34,373 bases of DNA from Hyphomicrobiales bacterium (GCA_021732215.1 JAKFVL010000025.1:1-34373), one strand, 5' to 3'. Shown: positions 7,821 to 16,063, counted from the stretch's first letter. The notes: generated from the letters alone by a model not told the origin. Translations and numbers: made by a program.

Positions 7821-9227
7821 CTAGAACCTGAAATAGATAAATGGCTGGAACGGCGCGGCAATCGCCCGTGCAACGGCGATCACATAGATCGATATCGCGC
7901 CGGCCATCGCAAGTCCCTTCAGCCAGCGATGTCTCGCATAGAAATGCTGGGCCGAAACCAGCATCGGTGTGGCCGGGATCAGCGAGATTGCCGCAGCAAA
8001 CGCCAGCGTGATTGCGACCTCGGACGATGCTTCGATCCGCACGCCCCCGTGCGACAGGCCGAACAGTGCGCCGAGGAACGGGCCGAGATGGGTGAGCGAT
8101 TCCGAGCGGAAGATCGCCCAGCCGATCATCACAATGAAGAGCGTGACCGCGGTAGCGATGGCGGGTCCGCATCGCTGAAGCAGTCTCAACAAAAACAGCC
8201 TGTCCAGAACCAGAAACAGACCGTTGTAGGCGCCCCACAGCAGGAAATTCCATCCCGCGCCGTGCCAGAGACCGGATAGCAGAAAGCAAATCCAGAGGTT
8301 GATGTAAGTCCGGACCGTGCCCGCGCGATTGCCGCCGAGCGGTTTGTAGAGATAGTCGCGTATCCATGTGGTGAGGGAAATGTGCCATCGCCGCCAGAAC
8401 TCGGTGATCGATTGCGACGCATAGGGACTGTTGAAGTTCTCGTTCAGGCGAAATCCCAACATGCGGGCGAGGCCGATCGCCATATCCGAATAGCCCGCGA
8501 AATCGAAATAGATCTGGAGCGTGAATGCTGCCAGTCCCAGCCATGCGGTGCTCGCCGCAAGGCCCGAGGGATCGGCGGCGAAGACCTGATTGGCGAAGGC
8601 GCCGAGAGGGTCCGCGATCAGGAGTTTGCGTATCAAGCCACGGATGAAGCGGAGAAACCCGTCGATGAAGCCGTCCCATGAAGCGCCGGGTGGAGACGAT
8701 ATCTGATCCTTCATCTCGTGGTATTTGAGGATCGGGCCGGCCAGCAATTTCGGAAAGAACAGCACGAAGAGGCAGTAGTCCGCAAACCTCTCGGCCGGAC
8801 GGGAGATACCCCGATAAGTATCCACCAGATAGGTGATCTTCTCGAACACCACGAAAGACACGCCGATGGGAAGCGCCAGCCGCAGCAGCGGAACGGCATC
8901 CACCGGCATCAACAGGGCATTGAGCGTCTGGATCAGGAAGTCCAGGTACTTGTAGACGATCAGGATGCCGAGATTCTGAAAGATTCCCGCAGACAGTGCG
9001 AGCACGCGCACCTTCCTGATGCTGGAATCGCCGAGATAGAACGACAGCGCGTAATCGATCGCGGTTGATATCAGCAGGATAAGGACGAAAACCGGTTCGC
9101 CCCACAGGTAGAACAGCAGGCTGGCCGAGAGGAGAATCCATTTCCGTGCGTCAGCTCCGGTCATCAACAGATAGAGCGCATAAACGATCGGAAAAATCGT
9201 GAGGAACAGGGGTTCGTAAAACAGCAT
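7821..9227 (-). CDS. MBOAT family membrane O-acyltransferase, AlgI-like
   Basis: 468 residues, about ten hydrophobic segments, normal length for AlgI/PatA/DltB-type proteins. The family motifs are clear: LPIGVSFVVFEKITYLVD, FFPKLLAGPILKYHE, YFDFAGYSDMAIGLARMLG, FWRRWHISLTTWIRDYLYKPLGG (His282) and SGLWHGAGWNFLLWG with the invariant catalytic His322. Such proteins carry an acyl group, usually acetyl, across the inner membrane for O-acetylation of alginate, cellulose, peptidoglycan or other glycans. The next gene encodes the periplasmic AlgX-like partner, with a one-base gap. No other alginate genes are nearby, so the substrate is probably a different exopolysaccharide. The start at 9227 (MLFYEPLFLTIFPIVY) fits the usual N-terminus. 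Confidence 0.93.
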   Translation of the reverse strand: MLFYEPLFLTIFPIVYALYLLMTGADARKWILLSASLLFYLWGEPVFVLILLISTAIDYALSFYLGDSSIRKVRVLALSAGIFQNLGILIVYKYLDFLIQTLNALLMPVDAVPLLRLALPIGVSFVVFEKITYLVDTYRGISRPAERFADYCLFVLFFPKLLAGPILKYHEMKDQISSPPGASWDGFIDGFLRFIRGLIRKLLIADPLGAFANQVFAADPSGLAASTAWLGLAAFTLQIYFDFAGYSDMAIGLARMLGFRLNENFNSPYASQSITEFWRRWHISLTTWIRDYLYKPLGGNRAGTVRTYINLWICFLLSGLWHGAGWNFLLWGAYNGLFLVLDRLFLLRLLQRCGPAIATAVTLFIVMIGWAIFRSESLTHLGPFLGALFGLSHGGVRIEASSEVAITLAFAAAISLIPATPMLVSAQHFYARHRWLKGLAMAGAISIYVIAVARAIAAPFQPFIYFRF

Positions 9228-9274
9228 TTATGAAAATGTCTCGGTCGCCAGAACCAAATTTGCCGGTTGAACTC

Positions 9275-9304
9275 GATATCGATGATAGCGCAGACTGCGA
9301 TATC
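9275..9304. promoter_or_regulatory. Inverted repeat GATATCG-N16-CGATATC in the MBOAT/M20 divergent gap
   Basis: A perfect 7-bp inverted repeat (9275-9281 and 9298-9304) whose arms are themselves built on the palindrome GATATC. It sits between the divergent starts at 9227 and 9364, so it could be an operator for either side. No known regulator is assigned. Confidence 0.3.
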
Positions 9305-9363
9305 CCGTCCATGTACCGGAACGCAAAGCGTTGGCCGGTCAACCTTCAAGCAGAGTGATCGAC

Positions 9364-10767
9364 GTGTCTGACAACCAGAATTTGCAAACAGTCCTCGCGC
9401 GGATTGACGCGGACCTCGACGCCAGCCTCGAGCGGCTGTTCGCGCTGCTGCGCATCAAGTCGATCTCGGCCGATCCGGCATTCGCAGGCGACTGCAGGAG
9501 GGCTGCGGAGCATCTGGCCACCGATATCGCCACGCTCGGTTTTGCCACCGAGGTGCGACCGACTGCGGGACATCCAGCGATCGTCGGCAAGAGCAACGGT
9601 CAAGCCGGCAAGCCGCACGTGCTGTTCTACGGGCACTACGACGTGCAGCCGGTCGACCCGCTCGACCTGTGGCACCGTCCGCCGTTCGAGCCGGTGGTGA
9701 CCGATCACGCCGATGGCCGCAAGATCATCGTCGCGCGCGGCGCCGAGGACGACAAGGGTCAGCTCATGACCTTTGTCGAGGCCTGCCGGGCCTGGAAGAA
9801 TGTCACGGGCTCACTGCCTCTGAACGTCACCATTCTGATCGAAGGCGAGGAGGAGGTCGGGTCAAAAAACTTCGGCCCGTTCCTGCAAAGGCACAAGGCC
9901 GACTTCGCCGCCGATTTCGCACTCGTCTGCGATACCGGCATGTGGGACCAGAATACGCCCGCGATTACCACGTCCCTGCGCGGACTGGTTTATGAGGAAG
10001 TGCGGATCACGGCGGCGAACCGCGATCTGCATTCGGGCATCTATGGCGGTGGCGCGCAGAATCCGATCCGCGTGCTGACCCGCATTCTGGGCGGCCTTCA
10101 CGACGACAGCGGCCGTATCGCCATTCCGGGCTTCTACGACGGGGTAAAGGATCTGCCTGCTGATGTATTGGCACAGTGGAAAGGACTGAACCTCTCGGCG
10201 GATTCGTTCTTGAAGCCGATCGGGCTCTCGCTGCCGGCGGGCGAGAAGGATCGCCTGCTGATCGAGCAGGTGTCGTCCCGGCCGACCTGCGACATCAACG
10301 GCATCTTTGGTGGCTATACCGGCGAGGGCTCGAAGACGGTGATCCCATCGCATGCATCAGCCAAGGTGTCGTTCCGTCTCGTCGAGGGACAGGACCCGGC
10401 TACGATCCGCGCGGCCTTCCGCAAATTTGTGACTGATCGTTTGCCCGGCGATTGCACGGCGGAGTTTATCGATCACACCGGCGCGCCGGCGATTGCGCTT
10501 CCCTGGGACATGAAGCCGCTGGCTGCTGCCAGGCAGGCGCTGACCGACGAATGGGGCAAGGACGCGCTGCTGATCGGCTCGGGCGCATCGATCCCGATCG
10601 TTGCGGATTTCAAGAAGACGCTGGGGCTCGAGACCGTGCTGATCGGCTTTGGACTCGAGGACGACAACATCCACTCCCCGAACGAGAAGTACGATCTCAG
10701 GAGCTTCCACAAGGGCATCCGCTCATGGGCGCGGATTCTCTCAGCGTTCGCGGAGGCAAAAGTCTAG
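9364..10767 (+). CDS. M20 family metallopeptidase (dipeptidase/deacylase)
   Basis: 467 residues. Two-metal peptidase signatures are intact: FYGHYDVQPVDP (His91, Asp93), RGAEDDKGQ (bridging Asp129/130), EGEEEVGS (general-base and metal Glu at 162-164), and VIPSHASAKVSFRLVEGQ leading into the dimerisation domain. A C-terminal FGLEDDNIHSPNEKYDL segment holds the last metal His. This is the ArgE/DapE/CPG2 superfamily, most like cytoplasmic dipeptidases; the substrate is not predictable. The GTG at 9364 is preferred because it gives a usual N-terminus (MSDNQNLQTVLARID). A GTG at 9355 and a TTG at 9331 are in frame. Its TAG shares the palindrome CTAG (10764-10767) with the stop of the convergent cvpA gene. 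Confidence 0.92.
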   Translation: MSDNQNLQTVLARIDADLDASLERLFALLRIKSISADPAFAGDCRRAAEHLATDIATLGFATEVRPTAGHPAIVGKSNGQAGKPHVLFYGHYDVQPVDPLDLWHRPPFEPVVTDHADGRKIIVARGAEDDKGQLMTFVEACRAWKNVTGSLPLNVTILIEGEEEVGSKNFGPFLQRHKADFAADFALVCDTGMWDQNTPAITTSLRGLVYEEVRITAANRDLHSGIYGGGAQNPIRVLTRILGGLHDDSGRIAIPGFYDGVKDLPADVLAQWKGLNLSADSFLKPIGLSLPAGEKDRLLIEQVSSRPTCDINGIFGGYTGEGSKTVIPSHASAKVSFRLVEGQDPATIRAAFRKFVTDRLPGDCTAEFIDHTGAPAIALPWDMKPLAAARQALTDEWGKDALLIGSGASIPIVADFKKTLGLETVLIGFGLEDDNIHSPNEKYDLRSFHKGIRSWARILSAFAEAKV

Positions 10768-11279
10768 GCGCGTGGCGCCCGCTTCAAGCGGTCGATGTAT
10801 GCAACGGTTTCGGGCGGAAGCGATTTCAGGCCGGTCTTGGCAGCCGCCGAAAGTATCGGTCTCAGATAGGAGCCCTTGAGAAACGCGGGTTCCTGTTTTG
10901 CCGGGATGAGGCGGTCGAACACGAGGACAATTGTGATTGCGACGAGCCCGATACGAACGGCGCCGAGTATGGAGCCGGTCAGGCGGTCGGGGAGGCTGGG
11001 CGTCGGGCCAACCGCTTCATCCACAGCCTTGCGGAATGCCAGCCCCACCAGAATTCCGCATATCAAGAATATCGCGAAGAAGATCGTCAGGTTCCATGTT
11101 GTCTCGGTCCCGGTATTGCCAGCAAAAGCCGCCGTAACCGGCGGCGTCATCGTGACAGCAATAGGTGCTGCAACTGCATATCCCAGGATAGTGGCTACGC
11201 TACGCAGCAACCCGGATCTGTAGCCGAAGATGATCGCTGTCGCCGCAAGAGCGCAGATGACGATGTCGAATGGATTCAT
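10764..11279 (-). CDS. cvpA: CvpA family membrane protein
   Basis: 171 residues with four predicted membrane helices (about 5-22, 28-48, 66-84 and 105-122), beginning MNPFDIVICALAATAIIFGYRSGLLRSV, the usual CvpA opening. A conserved LPDRLTGSILGAVRIGLV segment follows and the tail is soluble. CvpA was named for colicin V production in E. coli. In many bacteria it is a small inner-membrane protein linked to envelope stress, and its molecular action is not settled. Family members often lie beside radA or purF; here the neighbours are an M20 peptidase (convergent, overlapping stops) and an aldolase, so context gives little. The start at 11279 is the only good ATG. Confidence 0.88.
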   Translation of the reverse strand: MNPFDIVICALAATAIIFGYRSGLLRSVATILGYAVAAPIAVTMTPPVTAAFAGNTGTETTWNLTIFFAIFLICGILVGLAFRKAVDEAVGPTPSLPDRLTGSILGAVRIGLVAITIVLVFDRLIPAKQEPAFLKGSYLRPILSAAAKTGLKSLPPETVAYIDRLKRAPRA

Positions 11280-11387
11280 GGCCCGCCAAGCAATCGCTGA
11301 TCCGCTTGTTTATCGCTCGCGCGTTACCGAAGCATTGATCTGTGTGCGAAAAGCTGCGCGATTGTTCCATGGGCACGTTCACCAATG

Positions 11388-11417
11388 AAAACGCCACCCG
11401 GAATTGGGCGGCGTTTT
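11388..11417. terminator. Bidirectional hairpin AAAACGCCACCC / GGGCGGCGTTTT
   Basis: Twelve-base arms pair with one A-C mismatch around a six-base loop (GGAATT). The A4/T4 ends give a short U run in either direction, so it can act as a rho-independent terminator. It lies 134 bases downstream of the aldolase stop, before cvpA. A second hairpin, CAGAGGT/ACCTCTG (11431-11437 and 11457-11463), lies just upstream of it on the leftward transcript. Confidence 0.5.
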
Positions 11418-11495
11418 GATTCGATACGTGCAGAGGTCTTGCAAACCGGACCTTACACCTCTGATTTGATTCAGTGAAGTAAAATTCAACCTTCG

Positions 11496-11545
11496 GCGCA
11501 TGATCCAGTTCGAAAAAACGGTATCCACTTTCCGGGATCATGCGC
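11496..11545 (-). repeat. Palindromic repeat family A, copy 2
   Basis: GCGCATGATCC (11496-11506) and GGATCATGCGC (11535-11545) form a perfect 11-bp inverted repeat around a core that, read leftward, includes CCCGGAAAGTGGATACCG. It starts five bases after the aldolase stop, in the same orientation as the copy at 6213-6259. Confidence 0.85.
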
Positions 11546-11550
11546 TGATC

Positions 11551-12330
11551 TCAGTTTTTGTAACCGGGGTCGATGCGATCGAGCTTGCGCAGCAGCGGCG
11601 GCCAGACCAGCTTGACCGAGCGCGCTTCGAGCGACTCGCGGTCGTCGAAAATCGCGGCGTTGCTTTCCAGCACCAGCTTTTCGATCGGGTAGGCCGTCGG
11701 TCCCAGCATGCGCGTGCGCACCTGCATCGTGCACGAGCGCTCGAGGTGATACATGCGCTCGAACGCGGATGCGACGGTGCGGCCGACGGTCAGCGTGCCG
11801 TGATTGCGCAACAGCATGTGGTTCTTGTTGCCGAGATCGCGCTGCAGACGCGGGCGCTCGTCATGATCCAGTGCCACGCCTTCGTAGTCGTGATAGGCGA
11901 GGTCGCCAGTGACGAAATGCGCGGTCTGGTTCAGCGGCAGAAGTCCGTCGGTGCAGGTCGCGACCGCTGTGCCGTCGGGCGTATGCAGATGGATCACGCA
12001 TCCGGCGTCTTCGCGCACCTCGTGGATCGCCGAGTGGATGGTGAAGCCGGCCGGATTGATCTTGTATTCGCTTTGCGTGAGCTGGTTGCCGTCGAGATCG
12101 ACCTTCACGAGGCTGGACGCCGTGATTTCGTCGAACATCAATCCATAAGGATTGATCAGGAAGTGATGCTCGGGGCCGGGGACGCGGGCCGAGATGTGGG
12201 TATCGACCAGGTCGTCCCAGCCGTAATGGGCGACAAGTCGATAGGCGGCGGCGAGGTTGACCCTCTGCTCCCACTCGGCATCGCTCATCGTCGATGAGAC
12301 GTCTTTCAGGCGTGCTTCCGCTTGCGACAT
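11551..12330 (-). CDS. Class II aldolase/adducin family protein
   Basis: 259 residues. The fuculose-phosphate aldolase fold is visible as AYRLVAHYGWDDLVDTHISARVPG, FLINPYGLMFDEITASSLVKVDLDG, IHSAIHEVRED (Glu104), VIHLHTPDG (zinc ligands His114 and His116) and MLLRNHGTLTVG (third zinc His177). Members cleave or epimerise sugar phosphates using zinc, but this subgroup, often annotated only as class II aldolase, has no agreed substrate. The start at 12330 has GGGAGAA nine bases upstream. It follows the glycosyltransferase gene by 134 bases on the same strand, and its end is marked by repeat A and a hairpin. Confidence 0.9.
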   Translation of the reverse strand: MSQAEARLKDVSSTMSDAEWEQRVNLAAAYRLVAHYGWDDLVDTHISARVPGPEHHFLINPYGLMFDEITASSLVKVDLDGNQLTQSEYKINPAGFTIHSAIHEVREDAGCVIHLHTPDGTAVATCTDGLLPLNQTAHFVTGDLAYHDYEGVALDHDERPRLQRDLGNKNHMLLRNHGTLTVGRTVASAFERMYHLERSCTMQVRTRMLGPTAYPIEKLVLESNAAIFDDRESLEARSVKLVWPPLLRKLDRIDPGYKN

Positions 12331-12464
12331 GGACGGTTTCTCCCAAAACTTCTGACGATTGTTGGAGCGGATGCTAACCCCGCGCATCGCGCGCGGCAAC
12401 GGACGCCGTCCCGCGCAGGAACATGGCAAACCCGCATTTACGGTGGGTTCCGGCCGAATCTGGC

Positions 12465-14117
12465 CTACGGTGCCGGGATCGCCAGGAGATCGGCAATGCT
12501 GTTGCCGCGAATGTCGTAGACCCGGGCGAACACGACATCGTCACGCTTGACCTCGAGCAGCACGGGCGCGGTGAGGCCCTTGCAATAGAACTCGCCGAGC
12601 GTCATGGCGAAATCGGCCTGCTTGCTGTCCCATCCGATGGTGAAGTCGGGCCCCAGCGCAACCTGCGCCGGCCGCTGCGGTCCGCAAACCGCGACCTTCC
12701 ACTTGGTGCGGCCTCGCGGCGGCACTTCCTGGCGGTCTTCAAGCTGCTGCCGCAGCCCGTCGGAGGCCTGCTTGAGGGCGAGCCCCCAATAGTCGAGCAT
12801 GAAGCGGTCGTCCGCCTCGCGCACCGTGCCCGCGATGTGATTGAAGTGGGTGTACTGGTAGGGATGCAACCGCACCATCTCGGTCAGCGGCAGCAGCAAT
12901 GACATACCGAACAGTCCCACCACAGCCATCTGCGGCGCCGGACCGTAGGCCTTCACGCGATCCAGCAGCCAGCCGAACGCAATGCCGCCGAGAACCGCCA
13001 TCGGCGGAATGACGAAGATGAAGTGACGGATGCCGTTATAAAGCGCCGGGCGCTTCACCATGGCGATCACGAGCGGCAGCGTCGCGGCCAGCGTCAGCAT
13101 CAGCAGGATCGCCTTCAGCCGTGGCGAGACGCGAGATTGCGGAAGCGCCGCGAAGGTCGCGATCGCGGCTCCGCCTGCGAGAGCGATGAGGACTTCGGGA
13201 AGCTGTAACGCGAACAGCGTCGGCAGATAGGACCACGGCATGTCCGGAACAGACACCAGCGTGCCGTCGAACATCTCCTTCCACGGCTTCTCGAAGAAGT
13301 GCGAGAAGTAGGTGACCGCCTGAAGCGGATTTTTGAACTCAAGGATTGCCCACGGCCAGATCAGCCCCATCACCAGATAGGCCAGCACGAGACCCGGCAG
13401 CGTCACATAGACCGCGTGGAAGAAACGATGTGCGGCTTCCCGCGCGCCACGTTCGCGCACCTCGCTTGCGAGGAGGGGAATGAAACCGGCCACCGCGTAA
13501 ATCAGGGTCAGTCCGCCAAGGATGCGGCAGCCGATCGACAAGCCCGCGCCCAGGCCGAGGATCAGCACGGTGCCGGGCGACGGCTTCGGATATTCCTGCA
13601 CCAGCCTGACCAGGCCCAGCATCAGCACCGCCATCGCCACGGCAAACGGCGCATCCTTCGGGTTCATGAACATGTGGCCGTAGAAGGTCGGACACAGCGC
13701 CAGCAGAAGCAGCGCGGCGAGGCCAGCGGGAGCGCCGCCGACGCGGCGCGCAAGCCGCCAAGTAACGGCGAGGCCGATCACGCCGACAACGGCGCCGAGC
13801 AGACGGCGGGTTTCAAACAACTGAAGCGGAATGACCTTGTGCAGCAGGGCGGCCAGCATGTCGAAGCCGCCGCCGTACATGTACAGATTGGCAAACGACA
13901 GCGCGCTGGTGTCGCGGAATCCCGACCCGTACATTTTCAGCAGCAGATCGGCGTATTCGGCGTGAGTGTAGTCGTCCCAGCCAAGTCCGTAGTCGTGAAA
14001 GGTCACGCCGGCAATGATGGCGACAACAGCGAGCGCCGTGATGGCAAGGTCGTCGCACGTTTGCTCAATCGAACGCCGCGACGGCGTGTCGATCACCGAA
14101 GTCGTAATGGATGACAT
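12465..14117 (-). CDS. Multi-spanning membrane glycosyltransferase, ArnT/PMT-like (GT39/GT83 type)
   Basis: 550 residues with roughly ten membrane helices and a soluble C-terminal domain from about residue 450. The first periplasmic loop has GLGWDDYTHAEYADLLLKMYG. An acidic pair (Asp48, Asp49) in this loop is the catalytic and metal site in the GT-C fold. LCPTFYGHMFMNPKDAPFAVAM follows. Such enzymes transfer a sugar from a polyprenyl-phosphate donor to lipid A, protein or polysaccharide on the outer face of the inner membrane. Acceptor and donor are not predictable. The neighbours do not form a recognisable surface-polysaccharide cluster, although the MBOAT/AlgX pair is about 5 kb away. The ATG at 14117 is the natural start. 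Confidence 0.82.
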   Translation of the reverse strand: MSSITTSVIDTPSRRSIEQTCDDLAITALAVVAIIAGVTFHDYGLGWDDYTHAEYADLLLKMYGSGFRDTSALSFANLYMYGGGFDMLAALLHKVIPLQLFETRRLLGAVVGVIGLAVTWRLARRVGGAPAGLAALLLLALCPTFYGHMFMNPKDAPFAVAMAVLMLGLVRLVQEYPKPSPGTVLILGLGAGLSIGCRILGGLTLIYAVAGFIPLLASEVRERGAREAAHRFFHAVYVTLPGLVLAYLVMGLIWPWAILEFKNPLQAVTYFSHFFEKPWKEMFDGTLVSVPDMPWSYLPTLFALQLPEVLIALAGGAAIATFAALPQSRVSPRLKAILLMLTLAATLPLVIAMVKRPALYNGIRHFIFVIPPMAVLGGIAFGWLLDRVKAYGPAPQMAVVGLFGMSLLLPLTEMVRLHPYQYTHFNHIAGTVREADDRFMLDYWGLALKQASDGLRQQLEDRQEVPPRGRTKWKVAVCGPQRPAQVALGPDFTIGWDSKQADFAMTLGEFYCKGLTAPVLLEVKRDDVVFARVYDIRGNSIADLLAIPAP

Positions 14118-14494
14118 GGTATCCCGATTAACCCGCTATCCTCAGAAGACCCCGCATTTGCGCTGTTCGGCCTTCTTCCCCAGGTTCCATATAGCGCAGT
14201 CAGTGGATCAAGTAATTGTAAATTGTGGCGCAATTCTCCCAGTGCAACGCAGCAATATCAGCAAGGTAAAGAATAAAAAGTGGCTGTCTGCGAGGTTGCT
14301 TCAGGTTCCGTTCAGGTTGCCGGTCCGCAGCGGCAACGGCGGGTGGCGGCAGGAAAGCTGCCGCGAGAATGATGTGGATGCAGGGCCAGCGCCAACCATT
14401 CCGGAATTCTCGTTTGGTGATGCGCATAATATGACAGTAACGTTGCTCCGGGGTGACCGGCGTGCCACGCGGGCCGGCGGGTTGGGAGACTGAA
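14118..14494. other. Divergent promoter region, no gene seen
   Basis: 377 bases between the glycosyltransferase and the two-helix membrane protein, with no plausible reading frame. One feature stands out: three AGGTT words at 14293, 14303 and 14314, spaced 10 and 11 bases, the last two inside an exact TTCAGGTT repeat (14300-14307 and 14311-14318). Helical phasing suggests a protein-binding site, but no regulator is known. The stretch at about 14200-14280 is relatively AT-rich and may hold the promoters. Confidence 0.45.
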
Positions 14495-15355
14495 ATGATC
14501 GTGCTGTTGATTGCCGGGATTGCCGCTTTTACGGCCGGCATTTTGGCGCTCGGTTTCGGTGTGCCGATCAAGGAGTTCAGCTTCGGCAACACCATGATCA
14601 TCACCGGCGCGATCGTGGCATCGGCCGGTTTGCTGCTGATCGGGATGTGGGTCGTCGGGCGCGAACTGCGTGCCATCGCACGCCGTTTCGAGGCCAGCGA
14701 ATTGCCGGCGCTGCCACGAGCGGCCGCTACCGCTTCGGCTCCACCGGTGATGCAGGCGCGCGCGAGCGAGCCCGAGCCCGTGGTGATCGGCGATATCACT
14801 GCACCTCCTCGGGTCGAAGAACCGGAAATGTCTCCCTCATGGTCCGAGCCTGAGCCGCCGGCGCCCGAACCAGCGCCAGCGCCAAAGCCCAAGCGGAATC
14901 TGCTGTTCTCGTCATCGTCGCGCAAGGAGCGCGAGCGCGCCGCCGCCAAGGCGGCCGAGAAGGCCGCAGAGGAATCGAAGACGCCGCCGTCACCCGAGGC
15001 GAACCCGGCGGAGCTCGCGCCGGATGTCAGTCCACCGGCGCCCGATATCGACCCGCGCGCGTCGTTTGAGGCTGCATGGCCTCAGGCGGAGCGCGCGCGT
15101 CCCGGCGGCATGCCACTCCGGCGCGAGGAATCAGTTGCCGATCTGCCGGCCGTACCGCCCGTCGCACCGCCGCCGCGCGTGCGTCCGGACCCGAAACCGC
15201 TGACGTCGGAAATCACCATCCTGAAGTCCGGCGTGGTCGATGGAATGGCCTATTCGCTGTATTCGGACGGATCGATCGAAGCCCAGATGCCGGAAGGCAT
15301 GGTGCGGTTCGCCTCGATCGACGAGCTGCGGGCTCATCTCGATCAGCGGCCCTGA
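14495..15355 (+). CDS. Hypothetical two-helix membrane protein with Pro/Ala/Glu-rich linker
   Basis: 286 residues. Two adjacent membrane helices are seen (about 2-22 and 31-54). A long linker rich in Pro, Ala and Glu (about 75-225), with a basic KPKRNLLFSSSSRKERERAAAKAAEKAAEE patch, leads to a compact C-terminal segment (ITILKSGVVDGMAYSLYSDGSIEAQMPEGMVRFASIDELRAHL) that looks like a small folded domain. The linker and end should face the cytoplasm if the basic patch follows the positive-inside rule. GGGAG six bases before 14495 decides the start. I do not recognise the family. It precedes mucR but has its own leader, and a 140-base gap follows. Confidence 0.75.
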   Translation: MIVLLIAGIAAFTAGILALGFGVPIKEFSFGNTMIITGAIVASAGLLLIGMWVVGRELRAIARRFEASELPALPRAAATASAPPVMQARASEPEPVVIGDITAPPRVEEPEMSPSWSEPEPPAPEPAPAPKPKRNLLFSSSSRKERERAAAKAAEKAAEESKTPPSPEANPAELAPDVSPPAPDIDPRASFEAAWPQAERARPGGMPLRREESVADLPAVPPVAPPPRVRPDPKPLTSEITILKSGVVDGMAYSLYSDGSIEAQMPEGMVRFASIDELRAHLDQRP

Positions 15356-15495
15356 CAGCGTCTCTCGCCAATATTTGCGGTTTATTGTTCCGGGCTGAAT
15401 TTGTGCTTCGGGCGAGCGGAAATTGTTGCCTCAAAACCGGCAAATCGCGTTAGCTTGCAAGTATTGATGGATTGGCGGCAATCACGGGCCGGAGC

Positions 15496-15912
15496 ATGAG
15501 CGAGCAGTCAGCAGGCAAGGGTCTCGTCGATCTGACGGCCACCATCGTATCTGCCTATGTCAGCAACAATCCGACGTCAGCCGCCGACATTCCGGCGCTG
15601 GTCAGTCAGGTCCATGCGGCGCTGCTGCGGGTCTCCACCGGCCGGCCGGAAACCACGGCTGAGCCGGCAAAACCCGCGGTTCCTGTCAAGAAGTCGATGA
15701 CCGGCGAGTATCTGATCTGCCTTGAGGACGGCAAACGCTTCAAATCGCTGAAACGGCATCTGCGCACGCAGTACAACATGACCCCCGAGCAATACCGCGA
15801 GAAATGGGGACTGCCCGCAGACTATCCGATGGTGGCGCCGAACTACGCGATTGCACGCTCTCAGCTCGCCAAGAAGATGGGACTCGGCCAGCAGCGACGG
15901 CGCGTGCGTTGA
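15496..15912 (+). CDS. mucR: Ros/MucR family transcriptional regulator with a degenerate zinc finger
   Basis: 138 residues. MucR/Ros proteins bind AT-rich DNA, oligomerise through the N-terminus and act as H-NS-like silencers of exopolysaccharide, virulence and cell-cycle genes in alphaproteobacteria. Here the N-terminal LVDLTATIVSAYVSNNP and C-terminal LKRHLRTQYNMTPEQYREKWGLPADYPMVAPNYAIARSQLAKKMGLG segments are typical. The Ros zinc ligands are changed: Cys75 is kept, the second Cys is Asp78, His88 is kept, and the last His pair reads Gln92-Tyr93. Such zinc-free variants are known in this family. The ATG at 15496 matches homologues, though GGAG is only one base away; a TTG at 15472 is in frame. 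It stands alone. Confidence 0.92.
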   Translation: MSEQSAGKGLVDLTATIVSAYVSNNPTSAADIPALVSQVHAALLRVSTGRPETTAEPAKPAVPVKKSMTGEYLICLEDGKRFKSLKRHLRTQYNMTPEQYREKWGLPADYPMVAPNYAIARSQLAKKMGLGQQRRRVR

Positions 15913-16021
15913 TCGAACGCCGAATCGCCTGAATCGTTCTCGACGCTTGGCTGCGGGATATTCGCCAGGGCAACGCTCGGAAAAAATCTTGCCCGAACGC
16001 TATCCCCGGGTGACCAGACTT

Positions 16022-16053
16022 GGGTTAGGGTGTAGGTATAAAATCCTAAACCC
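16022..16053. promoter_or_regulatory. Inverted repeat GGGTTAGG / CCTAAACCC upstream of the DnaA-like gene
   Basis: GGGTTAGG (16022-16029) and CCTAAACCC (16045-16053) face each other around a TATAAA (16037-16042), ending 10 bases before the start codon at 16064. It could be an operator overlapping a -10 element, or a 5'-UTR hairpin placed next to the GAGG ribosome-binding site (16054-16057). A well-spaced -35 is not apparent. Confidence 0.35.
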
Positions 16054-16063
16054 GAGGTCGTAA

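Noticed and set aside
11420-11470. Possible tRNA because of the 7-bp stem and loop
   Set aside because: No cloverleaf, no TPsiC or D-arm sequence. Only a simple hairpin can be formed.
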